DNA of 64,000 nucleotides from Pleodorina starrii (taxonomy: Eukaryota > Chlorophyta > Chlorophyceae > Chlamydomonadales > Volvocaceae): contig BRXU01000002.1 of assembly GCA_030267565.1 (NCBI GenBank), forward strand, positions 372,001-436,000. The letters run 5' to 3'. The notes under the pieces are model-generated. The model made no database searches. It had not been told where the DNA came from and saw only the letters and a list, made by a program, of their open reading frames with translations. Of this stretch, positions 45,709 through 56,800 are shown one piece after another. The position numbers and the translations under genes are program-made. The number at the start of each line of letters is the position of its first letter. The first letter of the stretch is position 1.

Positions 45709-47794
45709 ATGGGTTCTCGCGGCGCCATCGCGGACCTGCGGGCCTTGGTTCTGGTCTCATCGCTCTTGCTGGCCAGCCACGCATCTGCGGCTTCATGTAA
45801 GTTGATCCTGGAATTTGATATCTGTTGTTGGTATTTCGCAGGAGTGTCCGTCCACGCGCTCCGCCAGTTCCATGGGAGCCGTGCGCCTCGGCACAAGCAT
45901 TTGATTGCCCGGGCCGGCCAGCAAAGACGAGAACTTTGTTCGATGCTTATAGAACATAGTGTCTTAGGATCCTTCTCTGCAGTTACTGGGAATATCTACT
46001 TAGTAATACTGACCCACTACAGCGCTTGGTCCTTTCGTTCTTTCAACTCTCTCCGACTTACCGTTTGCCCGTCCCTGGCGCTTCATTATTTACGCTTACG
46101 CAGACTCTGTCAACGTCTATAACAATGGCGCTGTCACGGGGAATTCGGTGGTTGGCTCTGTCGCCAGTCTGTTTGCTCGATGGAAGCTGAGCGCGTCCAC
46201 CAAGCTTTCCACGTCGCAGCCCAGCGCCGCTGACCTGTCGAGCACCAACGCCTACGTCATCTACGCCTCCGGCTCAGGCTCCTACTGGGCCACCGAGGGC
46301 CTGGCCACCAATGTCGCCAAGCTCGGCGAGCTCATCTCCTGGGTTCGCAACGGCGGCTCCCTCATCCTGGTCAACGGCGCCAGCGGCAACACCAACACCT
46401 TCCTCCCGCTCATCAACGCCATGCTGAGCACGCCATCGGGCTGCGTCGCCGCGACCTTTGCTGATGCCGTCCGCATCTACCGCCGCTTCCTGCCACCCTT
46501 CAGCTTCAGCCTGCTGCCCGATAAGCTCTTCCGTTACGATCTCGGCGACCCGCTGAGTGGCCTCATCTGCCCCACCGGCTTCCCCATCTACCAATCCGAC
46601 CCCACCAAGAAGCTCCTCAGCATCTCGGCCGCCATCACTTGGTATGTCGGCAAGGGTGCCGTGACCTGGACCGGCGCCGACATCGCAATCGACAAGACGA
46701 GCTCCGCAGCGGTGAGCCACCAAACAGCGCATCAAAGGGAAACATGTGACAGCGGCGCTGCGCGGCTTAGGGTAGCAGTAGCTCTTTACTGTTGGGTTGT
46801 CGCCTAGGGTGGCTCCTATCTGCTGCTGTTGCGAACGTTGAATGAGACCTGGGGTTTTGAGAGGGGTTTGCTCTGTTGTGGAGAACAACCGACAGCTGCG
46901 GTGCAGCGGCTAGGGTTAAGTCCACCTAGTGGCCCGGGTATGCCCTTGCGTGCGTCTGTCGTGGCGCACGTGCTTGGCCAGTCCTCCACAAACCCCGACG
47001 CGCGGAAATGTTTTTTGATGGCCGGAGTGCTGCGATACGGACTACGTAGCTAGCTACGTGGTGCCAACCCGCAATTTGAACAACCCTTACCCGCGCTCGG
47101 CCGATAACCCGCGTCCCTCTGCTCCCTGATCGCCCCGCAGTTGGTGGTTGCCGCAGCTGTGCGTGTCGAGCCGCTGCCGTCGCCGCCTTCACCGCCTTCA
47201 CCGTCATCGCCTCCGGTCACCCGCTCTCCACCACGCTCTCCACCACGCTCCCCGCCGCGCTCCCCGCCGCGCAACCCACCGCCAGTGGTTCGCTCCCCAC
47301 CACCCCGGGTGTCGCCCTCGCCGCCGCCAGCAGTCTCCCCCTCCCCACCGCCCCGGGTGTCGCCCTCGCCGCCGCCAGCAGTCTCCCCCTCCCCACCACC
47401 CCGGGTGTCGCCCTCGCCGCCGCCAGCAGTCTCCCCCTCCCCACCGCCCCTGGTGTCGCCCTCGCCGCCGCCAGCAGTCTCCCCATCCCCACCGCCCCGG
47501 GTGTCGCCCTCACCGCCACCGACAGTAACAGCAGTCTCCTCATCCCCACCACCGCGCTCGTCTCCTCCCCCGCCACCTCCGCCACCTCCCCCCTCGTCAT
47601 CTCCGCCACCCGTCGTGCTCTCGCCGCCCCCCAGCCCACCTGCCTCGCGCGCCCGCGCCTCACCGCCGCCGGGCACCACCAGGTCGCCCCCGCCTCCTGC
47701 GCTTGACGCCCCTCCCCCCACCGACTACTCTTTCCCACCGCCCGAAGATATGGCTCCGCCGCCGCCCAAGAAGAAAGGCACAGGCCGGCGGTAA
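45709..47794 (+). CDS. Secreted hydroxyproline-rich glycoprotein
   Basis: Three exons: 45709-45796, 46104-46711 and 47141-47794 (donors GTAAGT and GTGAGC), 449 residues. A signal peptide covers about residues 1-27 (ALVLVSSLLLASHASA). A globular domain spans about 30-232, with motifs SVNVYNNGAVTGNSVVGSV, NAYVIYASGSGSYW and LISWVRNGGSLILVNGASGN; the alternating strands and helices suggest a flavodoxin- or glutamine-amidotransferase-like fold, though I cannot name the family. Residues 233-449 are a rod of SPPP, SPSPPP and RSPPR motifs, the form that is hydroxylated and arabinosylated in volvocine cell walls and matrix. The pherophorin Cys pattern is absent. The protein ends with a basic tail (KKKGTGRR). 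It most likely acts in the cell wall or extracellular matrix. Confidence 0.82.
47306..47545 (+). repeat. 48-bp coding repeat in the proline-rich rod
   Basis: Five in-frame units of 48 bp (16 residues: VSPSPPPAVSPSPPPR), starting at 47306, 47354, 47402, 47450 and 47498. They differ by single substitutions. The in-frame unit length lets the rod change length without frameshift. Confidence 0.9.
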
Positions 47795-49403
47795 ATCCAT
47801 TGCCCTCCGCTTCCCGCGCCTGCCTCTGGTATGGATTTCGGCTTGAATCTTTTAGATCCAAGGGCAGGCAGCGGATGCGTGTCACACAGCGGCTTCCCAC
47901 ACGCGCGCGCGCACGCTCGCCGTGACCGCTCGCGTGTGCGTGTTGCGCGAGGGGCGCTGTGATGTCTAGTGCACGACCGATAGGTAGCCATCGTAACGTC
48001 TGGTTCTGGAAGCTTCCAGGCTTGCTTTCGTGGATCTGAAGCGCGCGCGCACACACGTGTGCATGTACCTGGTCTGGTCTGTAGCCCCTGGACGGCGCAC
48101 GGAGACTGGCTTATTCTGCTCGGCTTTGCCCTTCCAACCCATCAAATCGAGAGCTTTTCTGTTTTCTGTTTTCATGCATTGATTTATGCCCCGGTGCGAT
48201 GGGATGTGTGGGCACTCGGCCAGTCGGTGCGGTAGTCTCGTGGGTCCCCCGAACGCGGTTCAGACCAGTGTCTGTTGGCGCTGTGTGAGTGTGTGCTTTG
48301 ATTCCCGAGCGTTCTTAGCTATGACTGGACTGGTGTGGCTGTCCAAGGAATTCCAATGGACCGTAGCTGGGCGCGTGTGGGGGCTTCTGCTGCCGCCGCC
48401 ACCGCCGCCAACCGCTGAAACAGCGGGGGTGGGGTATACTGTGACACCGTACACCCCCGAACCGCTTGCTGCGATAGACAAATGACAATGTGCCGAGTTT
48501 TTGTGGTCGTAGAGGTTGTCTAGAGCCGAGCTTGGCTGGGTCTGAACTGCTGTACGAGTGGTCGGGGTTAAGACGTGCTGCCGTACCAGCAAGGCGCTCG
48601 ATGACATCGTAAATAGCCGTTGACATACGCGGGATTGATTTCTTTTATGTTTCATAGCTTGAGATAAGGAAGGCAGATATTGGAACAAGAATTGGGAGTC
48701 CCGTGTTGCATCCTGAATGTGCATCGTTGGCGCCAAAAGAACGGGCGCTGAAAGGTGTCCGCCTTCCAAGCAGAGACGTGCTGAGACCTGTCCCTTTTGT
48801 AACGAGTTCTGCAGTTCCGAAACCAGAAGCCCAATCCCGAGCCCGCACTGCACTGCGGTAACGTCGCGCTCCCCGCCCTTCGCTGCTCGGCACTTCGCTG
48901 CTCGGACGCCCAGGTCCGCCTAGGAATCTGGGGAAAGAGCTGTGGGGGGACATTCCCGAGCAGTGCTTTTACGCCGGCAGGGGCGCGGAGGAGCCTGCCT
49001 CCGTTCAGCTCCCCGCGCTGAGCCCGTCTGAGCCCGTCCCCCACCTGCCCCACACCACGCCACACATCTTCCAAACAGCAGACGAGCAGAGCGATTTTCC
49101 TCGAGCCCGGATCCTCACCGAAGGACCGATTCGCCAACTACAGCTGTCGTCTAGCGGTTGATTGCGAAACACCCGCTCCGAGCAGGGGAGGGCCTTCACA
49201 GCCCGGCGGCTCCCCCCTCCCTTCGATTCACTTCCCTGTCCCCGCGCCGCCGCGTGCACGTCCTGCTGAATTGCTCCTGCCGTGCTTCGGCTCCGTGCTT
49301 CGGCCATCACGGCTCGGCTCGGGTTTACAGCGGGCGGGGGAGGAACTCGAGACGGACCTTTGAGCGGGGAGGGGCGCACGGGGCGCGACCGAGTTAGGAG
49401 GTG
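47795..49403. other. Spacer between convergent genes
   Basis: It holds the 3' regions of the wall glycoprotein gene (plus) and of the minus-strand gene ending at 49404. TGTAA occurs on the plus strand at 48798-48802 and on the minus strand at 49329-49325. No gene was seen between them. Confidence 0.5.
48798..48802 (+). terminator. TGTAA poly(A) signal candidate
   Basis: TGTAA about 1.0 kb after the stop of the wall glycoprotein gene and the first one found on that strand. Confidence 0.4.
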
Positions 49404-52025
49404 TCACCGTGTAATGATGCGGGGTTGTTGACGGTGATCTTGGCAAGGCAAAGGGTGCAGACCGTGCAGTACCATACAATGTCGTACATCCGTACTCGCC
49501 TTGAGTACGGACAGCGCGTCCGTGGGCAGTGTCAGGATCCAGTTCTGCCAGGTGTCGCTGGTGGGGGGCACCAGGGACAGCGCCACCAGCCTGATCAAGA
49601 CGTGGGCGGGACGAGGAAAGGAGGGCAGAAAGGAGTACGGGAAGGAGGATGGGAACCGGGAAGGTGGATGGGAAGGATGGGTGACGTAGCTTGACTGGTC
49701 ATACCCGATCACTCCGGAGCCAGAGAACAAGAGCAGCCAGATACCGGTAGGACCGCACAGTCAGTCGGCAAGGGAGGCAGCCTCCAGGCTGTGCGTCCTG
49801 GACAGCAGCCGCCACCAGGCACACCAAGAGCTAGACCCCCCCATCCGCACTCCCGCCCCTCGTCACCGCCACTGCCAGCCGCGCCGGAGCCCCCGCCCTT
49901 CCCTCTCCACCTTCGATAACAGGCACGTCGGTAAGTATTACAGGGCCTTCCTTTGCCTGCGTCGCCTCCGTCCCGTCCCGTCTCGCTGCGGTTTCTTCTT
50001 TGTTCCCTCCCTTGTCGCCTCCCCTGTCCCCCCCATCTGCCGCCACCTTCACCAGATCACCACCACCCGCCGAAGCCTCACGTCGCGTCGGCGCCTCGCA
50101 GCCGCTGCCCCACCGCCTGAAACACGCGCCCCTCCTGCTCCCCCGTCGCCATCCGCGCCTCCACCGCCAGTGGCTGCGTCGCCCACAGACCCCCCGCCAG
50201 GCGCGTGGCAAAGGACGAGCCGAAGGCAAAGTCCACCTCCCCCGTCGCCACGTCGATCCAGCCCTCAAGACGGCGCGTGCGGATGTCGATGGCGACTCCG
50301 GGCGGCAGTGCCGGCAGGGGCAGCCAGGGCCAGGTGGCAGCCAACCAGCAAGTGGACCAGCTCATGGGGGGCGAGGGGCCGGGGCGGGGGTCGCGCACGA
50401 ACACACGGCTGCCCTCCACCCGGACCACCTGTAAGCGGGGTGGGGTGTGGGTGCGGGTGTGGAGTGCGGTGTGGGTGCGGTGGGGTGTGGGTGTGGGTGC
50501 GGTGCGGGTGGGTGGGGTGTGGGTGTGGTGCGTGTGCGGGTGTGGGTGGGTTGGGGTGGGGTGAACACTGAGGCGTCACATTTCATGCGAGGTGTTGGCA
50601 CCCAGGACGCAGGCAGCACGGCGGATACCGCGTGCTGGCAGGGCCAGGGCACGCCCGGATGGGCGGTTTGTGCTGCGGGCAGGAGTCGAAGAGCTCAAGG
50701 TCCGAAGGCCTTACCGAGGCTGTTAGGAGCCGGCTTTTTAGCAAGGTATGGACTAGGGCACAGGTGCCAGGGCCAGGGTGAATGGGCGGAAGGTAACCGG
50801 GCCCGCCTTCGACTTTGCCAACGGCGCGAAGTAGGCTGCGATGCGGCACACACCCCCCGTGTACCGTTCGTGGGCCCAGCCTCGACCCATGGGCCCAGCC
50901 TCGACCCATGGGCCCAGCCTCGACCCATGGGCCCAGCCTCGACCCAAGGGCCCAGCCTCGACCCATGGGCCCAGCCTCGACCCAAGGGCCCAGCCTCGAC
51001 CCATGGGCCCAGCCTCGACCCATGGGCCCAGCCTCGACCCATGGGCCCAGCCTCGACCCATGGGCCCAGCCTCGACCCATGGGCCCAGCCGTTAGTACCG
51101 TTAGTACCGTTAGTACGGCAATGCCACGTGTGTCACCCGGTCGCCCCCGCCCCCGCTCTCACCTCCAGCAGCGATCCGCCCCGCTCCGGGCCCCAGTGCC
51201 AGCCCGGGTTGAACACCATGGTGGGCTGCAGACCCATTGCCAGCCGGCTGCCGTTGCGGACCGTCATGCGGACCTGAGGGATGGGGTGGGGGGGATGGGA
51301 GGGATTGGATGGGAGGGATGGGGTGGCATGGATGGAAGGGGTGGGATGGATGGGAGGGCGAAAAGGAGGAAGGACGGACTCGCCCCGTTGCGGCCGAGCA
51401 GGCAGGCGGCCGGGGATGGATGAGAGGACAGGCAGAGGAGGACCCGGGAAGGGATTCACGGGTGCGATGGCCCCTCCTGAGTTTACTGTGTGTATCACAG
51501 ATGGGTCGAGTATCACATGTTCAGGAGGCAATGATGCAGGGCAGGAAACCGCGGCGGTCGTCACGAAGCGGTGTTGACGTGGCAGGTCGGCATCTGCCCG
51601 GGAAGAGGGGGAGGCGGAGGTTGGGCGCTGGGGCTGCTGATAAACGGGTTGTAGTAGTACGACCCACCCACCGCTCCGATCTTGTCGGGGTGCTTAGCCA
51701 GCACTTCGTTGGCCTCCGCGACGGGGTCATGCAGCCCCAGCAGCTGGGCTGGGGGCGAAGGGGAAGGGGAAGGCGGTTGGGTTTCGGAGTTGGAGATGGA
51801 GGGGAATCGGGAGAGGGTGGCGTGGGAAGGTTCAGCGCTGCCGCGTCAAAGAATGCAAAGAAGGGATGGCGCGACAAACAAACGGCGATGCAATGGACGC
51901 ATCGCGTGAGGTTGAGAGGGGGCAGACGACGAGGTCTGCGCAGCCGGAGGCTAGGGGAGGCCCGACCTCCGCGACTCGCCTATGGCGGTGTACAGCCGCG
52001 TCCACAGCGGCCGCCGGTTGAACAT
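49404..52025 (-). CDS. Conserved-looking protein of unknown function
   Basis: Five minus-strand exons join in phase: 52025-51980, 51748-51579, 51273-51163, 50428-50082 and 49590-49404 (about 286 residues). Landmarks in order: MFNRRPLWTRLYTAIAQLLG, DPVAEANEVLAKHPDKIGA, SRLAMGLQPTMVFNPGWHWG, VEGSRVFVRDPRPGP, RRLEGWIDVATGEVDFAFGS, QPLAVEARMATGEQEG and TLVALSLVPPTSDTWQNW. The first intron must use a GC donor (GCGAGT). The second exon could instead read on to a stop at 51561 (ending HVNTAS), so one gene may be two, and its donor (GTCAAC) is weak. The frame is open for a further 30 codons upstream of the first ATG, so the 5' end is not settled. It resembles plastid proteins of unknown function conserved in plants and algae, but this is from memory only. 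A 19-bp minisatellite fills intron 3. Confidence 0.55.
50870..51089. repeat. 19-bp minisatellite
   Basis: About 11.5 copies of GGGCCCAGCCTCGACCCAT, with CCAAG replacing CCATG in two units. It lies in an intron of the minus-strand gene. Because 19 is not a multiple of 3 it is open in several frames, which produces artefactual 19-residue periodic ORFs. Confidence 0.97.
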
Positions 52026-53842
52026 TGCGACTAGGGCAGCGCCTTCGGACACGGTGCGACGTGGGCAGGGTTGCGCATTTGGTGAGACGCTGGAGACCAC
52101 TGCCTACTGCCGCCGCCTGAAGCTTCCTCCCAACGCCCTGACCTAACTTCGTCACGATGGAGACTTGTTGTTTCAAGGAATGCCAGAGGCGCAAAGAAAT
52201 TGCTTTTCTGCAGTCGTGTGGAGGCCGAGATTGGACAGTCCCGTGCGCCCTTTGGATGCCACTCGTCAGTTGGTCGATTGGGCAGGTGTAGCCGATGCGA
52301 CAAGCTGCTAGCGCGCACAAATAGTTGACGACTGTTGACGACTTGACGGGAAAAGGCGCCGGCTACAGAATAGGCACGCAATGAGTGGCGGGCAAGGGGC
52401 CGCCGAACCGCATTGGTATGACATCGGATGGACCCGTGGGTCGCGATTTGCTGCGGCGCGCGGGTTCCGGAGGCGGTGATTGGCTTCGTACTCGTACCGC
52501 CCCACGGGTTACATCATTATCGCGACGCTTCCTTGCTCCCACGTAATTGTTGCTACAACCGCCGTACTTATCACCACACGTGAAGAAGAGGACGCGCACA
52601 CACAGCGTGGCTTCGCTTCGTGGCCCGGCGTTGTACCGCCATCTCTGTTGACCACTGGAGGACGGCGCGTCTGTGTTGCGCTTTCCGTTGCCCTGGTCGT
52701 CTTCCCTGCAGTGCACGGGGGCCGCGGGCTCCACCCTTCCTCCCTTGGTCCTGGAGCCCAGACGAAAGAAAAGAACAACAACAACGGGGCGGCTTGTGGG
52801 CGGTACGCCTTCATCTTCAACCTGCATGGGTCGATCCAAGAGAGTCTCCACAGCAAAGCCGAGCTGCCCCAGACTCACCGTCATTGCCTTCCAACTGTCT
52901 CCCTCTCCTTATACTGTGCAACAGGATGCTCTGGGGCAAGGGGGGTCCTTCCCGTGAAAGGCGCCCTTTATAGGTGCCACGGGCCCAACTGGCTGCCCGC
53001 CCCATCCCACCGACCTCACTAAGCAGCGCTCGCCGGACTCCAAACCAGCCTAGCCAGCCCTCCAGGCCAATGCAGGGCAGGGCACCTGGCATTGCTTGCA
53101 ACGGCAACGACAACTGCAACCAGCGAAATGCACCGCGAGATAACAAACGAGACCTAAGGACCAATCGACTGCTCTATAATCGCTCTGTGAGCACGCTAAA
53201 GGTGCTGTACAACAAAGAGCCAACCATGACCACCTCAACAAACGAGCTACCCGTTAACTGAACCCCTGCCGCCCTCCTGCACTACAAACATATCTTAAAA
53301 GACCCCACATAATTGCGCCAGGCTGCGGGATTCTACAAAGCATGACCGCGGGTACATCAAGCTAAGCGGCTGCCTGTATTGCGTGGGGAGATCTCTGCGT
53401 AAATGCCATTTGCGTCCACAGCAACAGCCCCACCCCCCGCTTCGTAACCCAAACCTCCCCGGCACGGCACTTTCCCTCACAAAGGAGACGCCGCGCACGA
53501 CCTCCTCCGCCCGCCCATTCGGGTGCACCACCGCGGTCGGCCGCACTCAGCGGAAGCCGGCTGGTCGCCGGCCGACAACCCGCCGGTTCGCAAGCGCTGG
53601 ATGGCCCACGGGCGCAGGCACAGCCCCTTCGCGAACGACCAACCCCCCCTCCGCGTTGCTCAGGCCCGCTTATCCGGTCCACTACCCCGCCTCATCTGCC
53701 CCCTGCGGCCCTTGCTCAACCAACGACACGACACAAGAACGAAACGCGAGGTAGCGACCCTGCACCGCCATTGCTCCCCTTCCCACCGCTGCTCCTGCTC
53801 CTGCTGTTCATCCCCCCATCATGCTCTCCTCCTCGTCCCGCC
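52026..53842. other. Intergenic region
   Basis: Between the 5' end of one minus-strand gene and the stop of the next. A TGTAA on the minus strand (TTACA at 52509-52513) may end the 12-exon gene. Open frames of 100-180 codons occur but lack splice or domain support. Upstream exons of the gene at 49.4-52.0 kb may be hidden here. Confidence 0.45.
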
Positions 53843-56800
53843 TCAGCCCCTGCCCAGCGCCAACAGGTCGGGGCTGCGCAGCTGTTGCAGGGTGCGCTGC
53901 GGAATCAGGTCATCGCCGCCACGGCCCAACTGCACACGGAGAGACAGAAAATGCAGCACAGCACAGGGAAACAGGACAGGCAAACAGCACAGGACAGGCA
54001 AACAGCACAGGACAGGTGTCGTAAATTGATTCATTCAAACCAAACAGGACGACCAGGAAAGAAACAAGAGAGGTTCAGCAGAGCACCGGAAATTTCCCCC
54101 TTAGTTGTCAACCGCTGGCTACGGTGTCGACCGCAAGCGCGTTTGCAGTAGGCACCCCGGCCCCCCACGGACCCCGGCCTATACGTGGATACCCCCCCCC
54201 CGAATCCCAGACGTACCCGCTGCTGGCCCCGGCGACCGCTGATCTTGTGCTGCCGCGCCTGCTGGGCCGCCTCCTGCTCGTCCAGACCCTGAAGCGAAGG
54301 GGGAGATGGAGGGTGGTTGAGAGATGGGGCCCTAAAAGGAAGTGGAAAGAGGGCCGGCAGCGGCAGGGCCCATGGTGTGTGTGAGGGGGCGAGGCGGGGG
54401 CGGTTGGTCGAGGCCGCCGCGACGCGACATAAGATCAACTCGTATACCGCGAGAGACAGAGGCAGAGAGTGGCGCTGAAGGTGGCGCTGAAGGCCGATGA
54501 AAAGCAGGAGCTAAATGTGATCGTGGTTAAGGTCTCAGAGAACGGACAGCGTGCATATGGTTGCTCGGACTGGGGCCCCCCGTGCAGGCGAGGCTCACCC
54601 CACGTCAACTCATCCCGCGTCAACTCGCCCACCCACCCACCCACCCACCCGCCCAGTCTCACCGTGTTGACCGCCGCGGCGCCCAGCACCATTGCCGCGC
54701 CGCTCAGCACGGAGACTCCCACAAAGCCCACCACGTTACGGACGATGCCCATCAGGCCTCCGCCGCCCCGCCGACGGCCGCCGCGGCGGCTCCGCTGGCC
54801 GGGAGCAGCACCTGAAGAGCGAGCGGGGCAGAATCAGGGAAGGGTTGGCGGTCGGTGGGGACTGGGGAGGCGCGCCCGGCGGCAAGAGGCGGTGAGGAGG
54901 GAAGAGGAAAGAACCTTCGGTGGGAAGAGGAGGGGGGCGGGGCAGGGGGCACTCAGAATAACACAATGCCCTTCTCAGTTCTCACCGGGCGGCGGCTCCG
55001 TGTCTGCCAAGCTGACGTTGTCCCACGTGGTAATGGTGGCGGTGGCAGGGAACTGCCCGCTGTCCAACGACTGGTGGGCGGACACCGGCTGCGAGGAGCC
55101 GCCGTAGCGGCGACCGTGCCCCTGCCCCAAAACCACGGCGCCGCCGCCGCTGCCACCGCCCACCCGCGCCGCCGCCTGCCCAGCTATCGGGTAGTCGCGC
55201 AGGCTGCTCGGAACAGATGGCGGGACCGAGTGTGGGCCGAAGTTCGGGTGCGGCTGCGCCGCGGCGCCGGCGGCGTAGGCCGGGTGGGGGTTGGTGGCGA
55301 CGTGGAGTAGATGTAGGGGCGGGTGGGAGAAGCCGTTGGCGCCGTAGGGGTGCGCGGCGGCAGCGGCCAGGGCGGCAGCGTGGGCTGGGTGCTGTTGGAG
55401 TTGCGGGGACCCCGCCGCGGCCGCTGCCGCCGATGAGTACTGCGGCGGCAGGCTCGGCGGCAGCGGCGCCGCCGCGTGCTGGTGACGCGTCATGCCGTAC
55501 CGCGGCGCCGGCGGCGGCGGCGCCAGCGGGCGGGCAGCCGCCATTAGGCCGATTTCGTCGAGCTCGGCAGCGGCTGCGTCGGCCTGGATGCCCTCAGCCA
55601 GGAAGGCCGAGGCCTCAGAGCCGGAGGCGGAGAAGGGGCCGCCGCCGGCGGCGGCGGCGCGCGCCTGCGGCTGCTGTGCGACCGCCGCCGCCGCAGCAGC
55701 GGCAGCCGTCAGGGTTGCATCTGTTGCGCTGACACGGCGACGCGACTCAGCGCCCAGGTACGACCTACGTGGCAACCAAGGCACGTGGGTCAAGAAAATA
55801 CATCGTAACAAATACACACACGTGTCGTACATTACACAAATCCGGGTCCTGGATGCACTCGGGCGGCTTCACACGTGGCCCTCATCGTCGTCCCTTTCAT
55901 TAACATTACGGGCTCCCACCTGCCAGGGAAGGAAAAGGACACGGACAGGGCCAATGCCACCACCTCCCACCTGTTCCCCGTGAGGGACTCCTGGCTACGG
56001 CTCGCAGCCTCCGTCGCTGCAGGAGGGCCCATTGGCGCCGCTTCGGGCGCAGCAGCAGCCAGCCCCGCCCCCGAGCCGCGCGCCTGCTGTCCGTCAGGGT
56101 GCGGCGGCGTCGAGGCAGTTGACCGGGCGGCCGCCGCCACCGCCGCCGCGGCCGTGCGCGCGCAGCCCAGCAGCGACACGCGGTGGTCGGGGCTGTCCGC
56201 GTCGTAACAGCGCCGCTCCGCGCTGTTCACCTCATCCTCGTCCTCGTCGCCGTCCTCGTAGCCTTCGTAAGGGTTTAGAGCAACCGGCAGAATCAGGGAG
56301 CGGTGTGGAGCTGAGCGAGAGTGAGAGCGCGGCGCAGCCCACCGACCCAACGTGCGCATGTTACATCACAGAGCCGCGCGAGCGCTTTAGCACAATACCG
56401 GTAAGGAACAAGGCCTTGGAACCGGCGGGGCGAGAGCGCAAACAAGTGCGGAAGCGACCCACGGGTCACACCAGTGCAGCAAAGCTCTCCCTGCTGTCAT
56501 ACACCCTTAGCTCTCCCCACACTGCACACAATGCGGTGGTTGGCAACACCCCGCATCCCCGTGCCGCACGGTAAAGCCCGCGGCCGCACACCTGTCTCCC
56601 CCACGCCGCTGATCATGGTTCGCGGCTGCGGCCCGCTGACGCACGAGTCCATGTTACACATCGTGGTGGTGGTGGCGGAGGAGGGCGCCGCCACATCGTG
56701 GGACAAGGAGGGCCTGGAGGGAAGAGGGGAGGGGAGGGGAGAGGAGGGAAGAGGGGAGGGGGAGGGAAGAAGGGGAGGGGAGGGAAGAGGGGGAGGGAAG

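Noticed and set aside
45709..47794. Pherophorin identity for the wall glycoprotein
   Set aside because: The SPPP rod fits, but the flanking domain lacks the conserved Cys pattern of pherophorins and there is only one globular domain.
50695..51095. Periodic ORFs (GPSLDPWAQPRPM) on both strands
   Set aside because: They are translations of the 19-bp intronic minisatellite.
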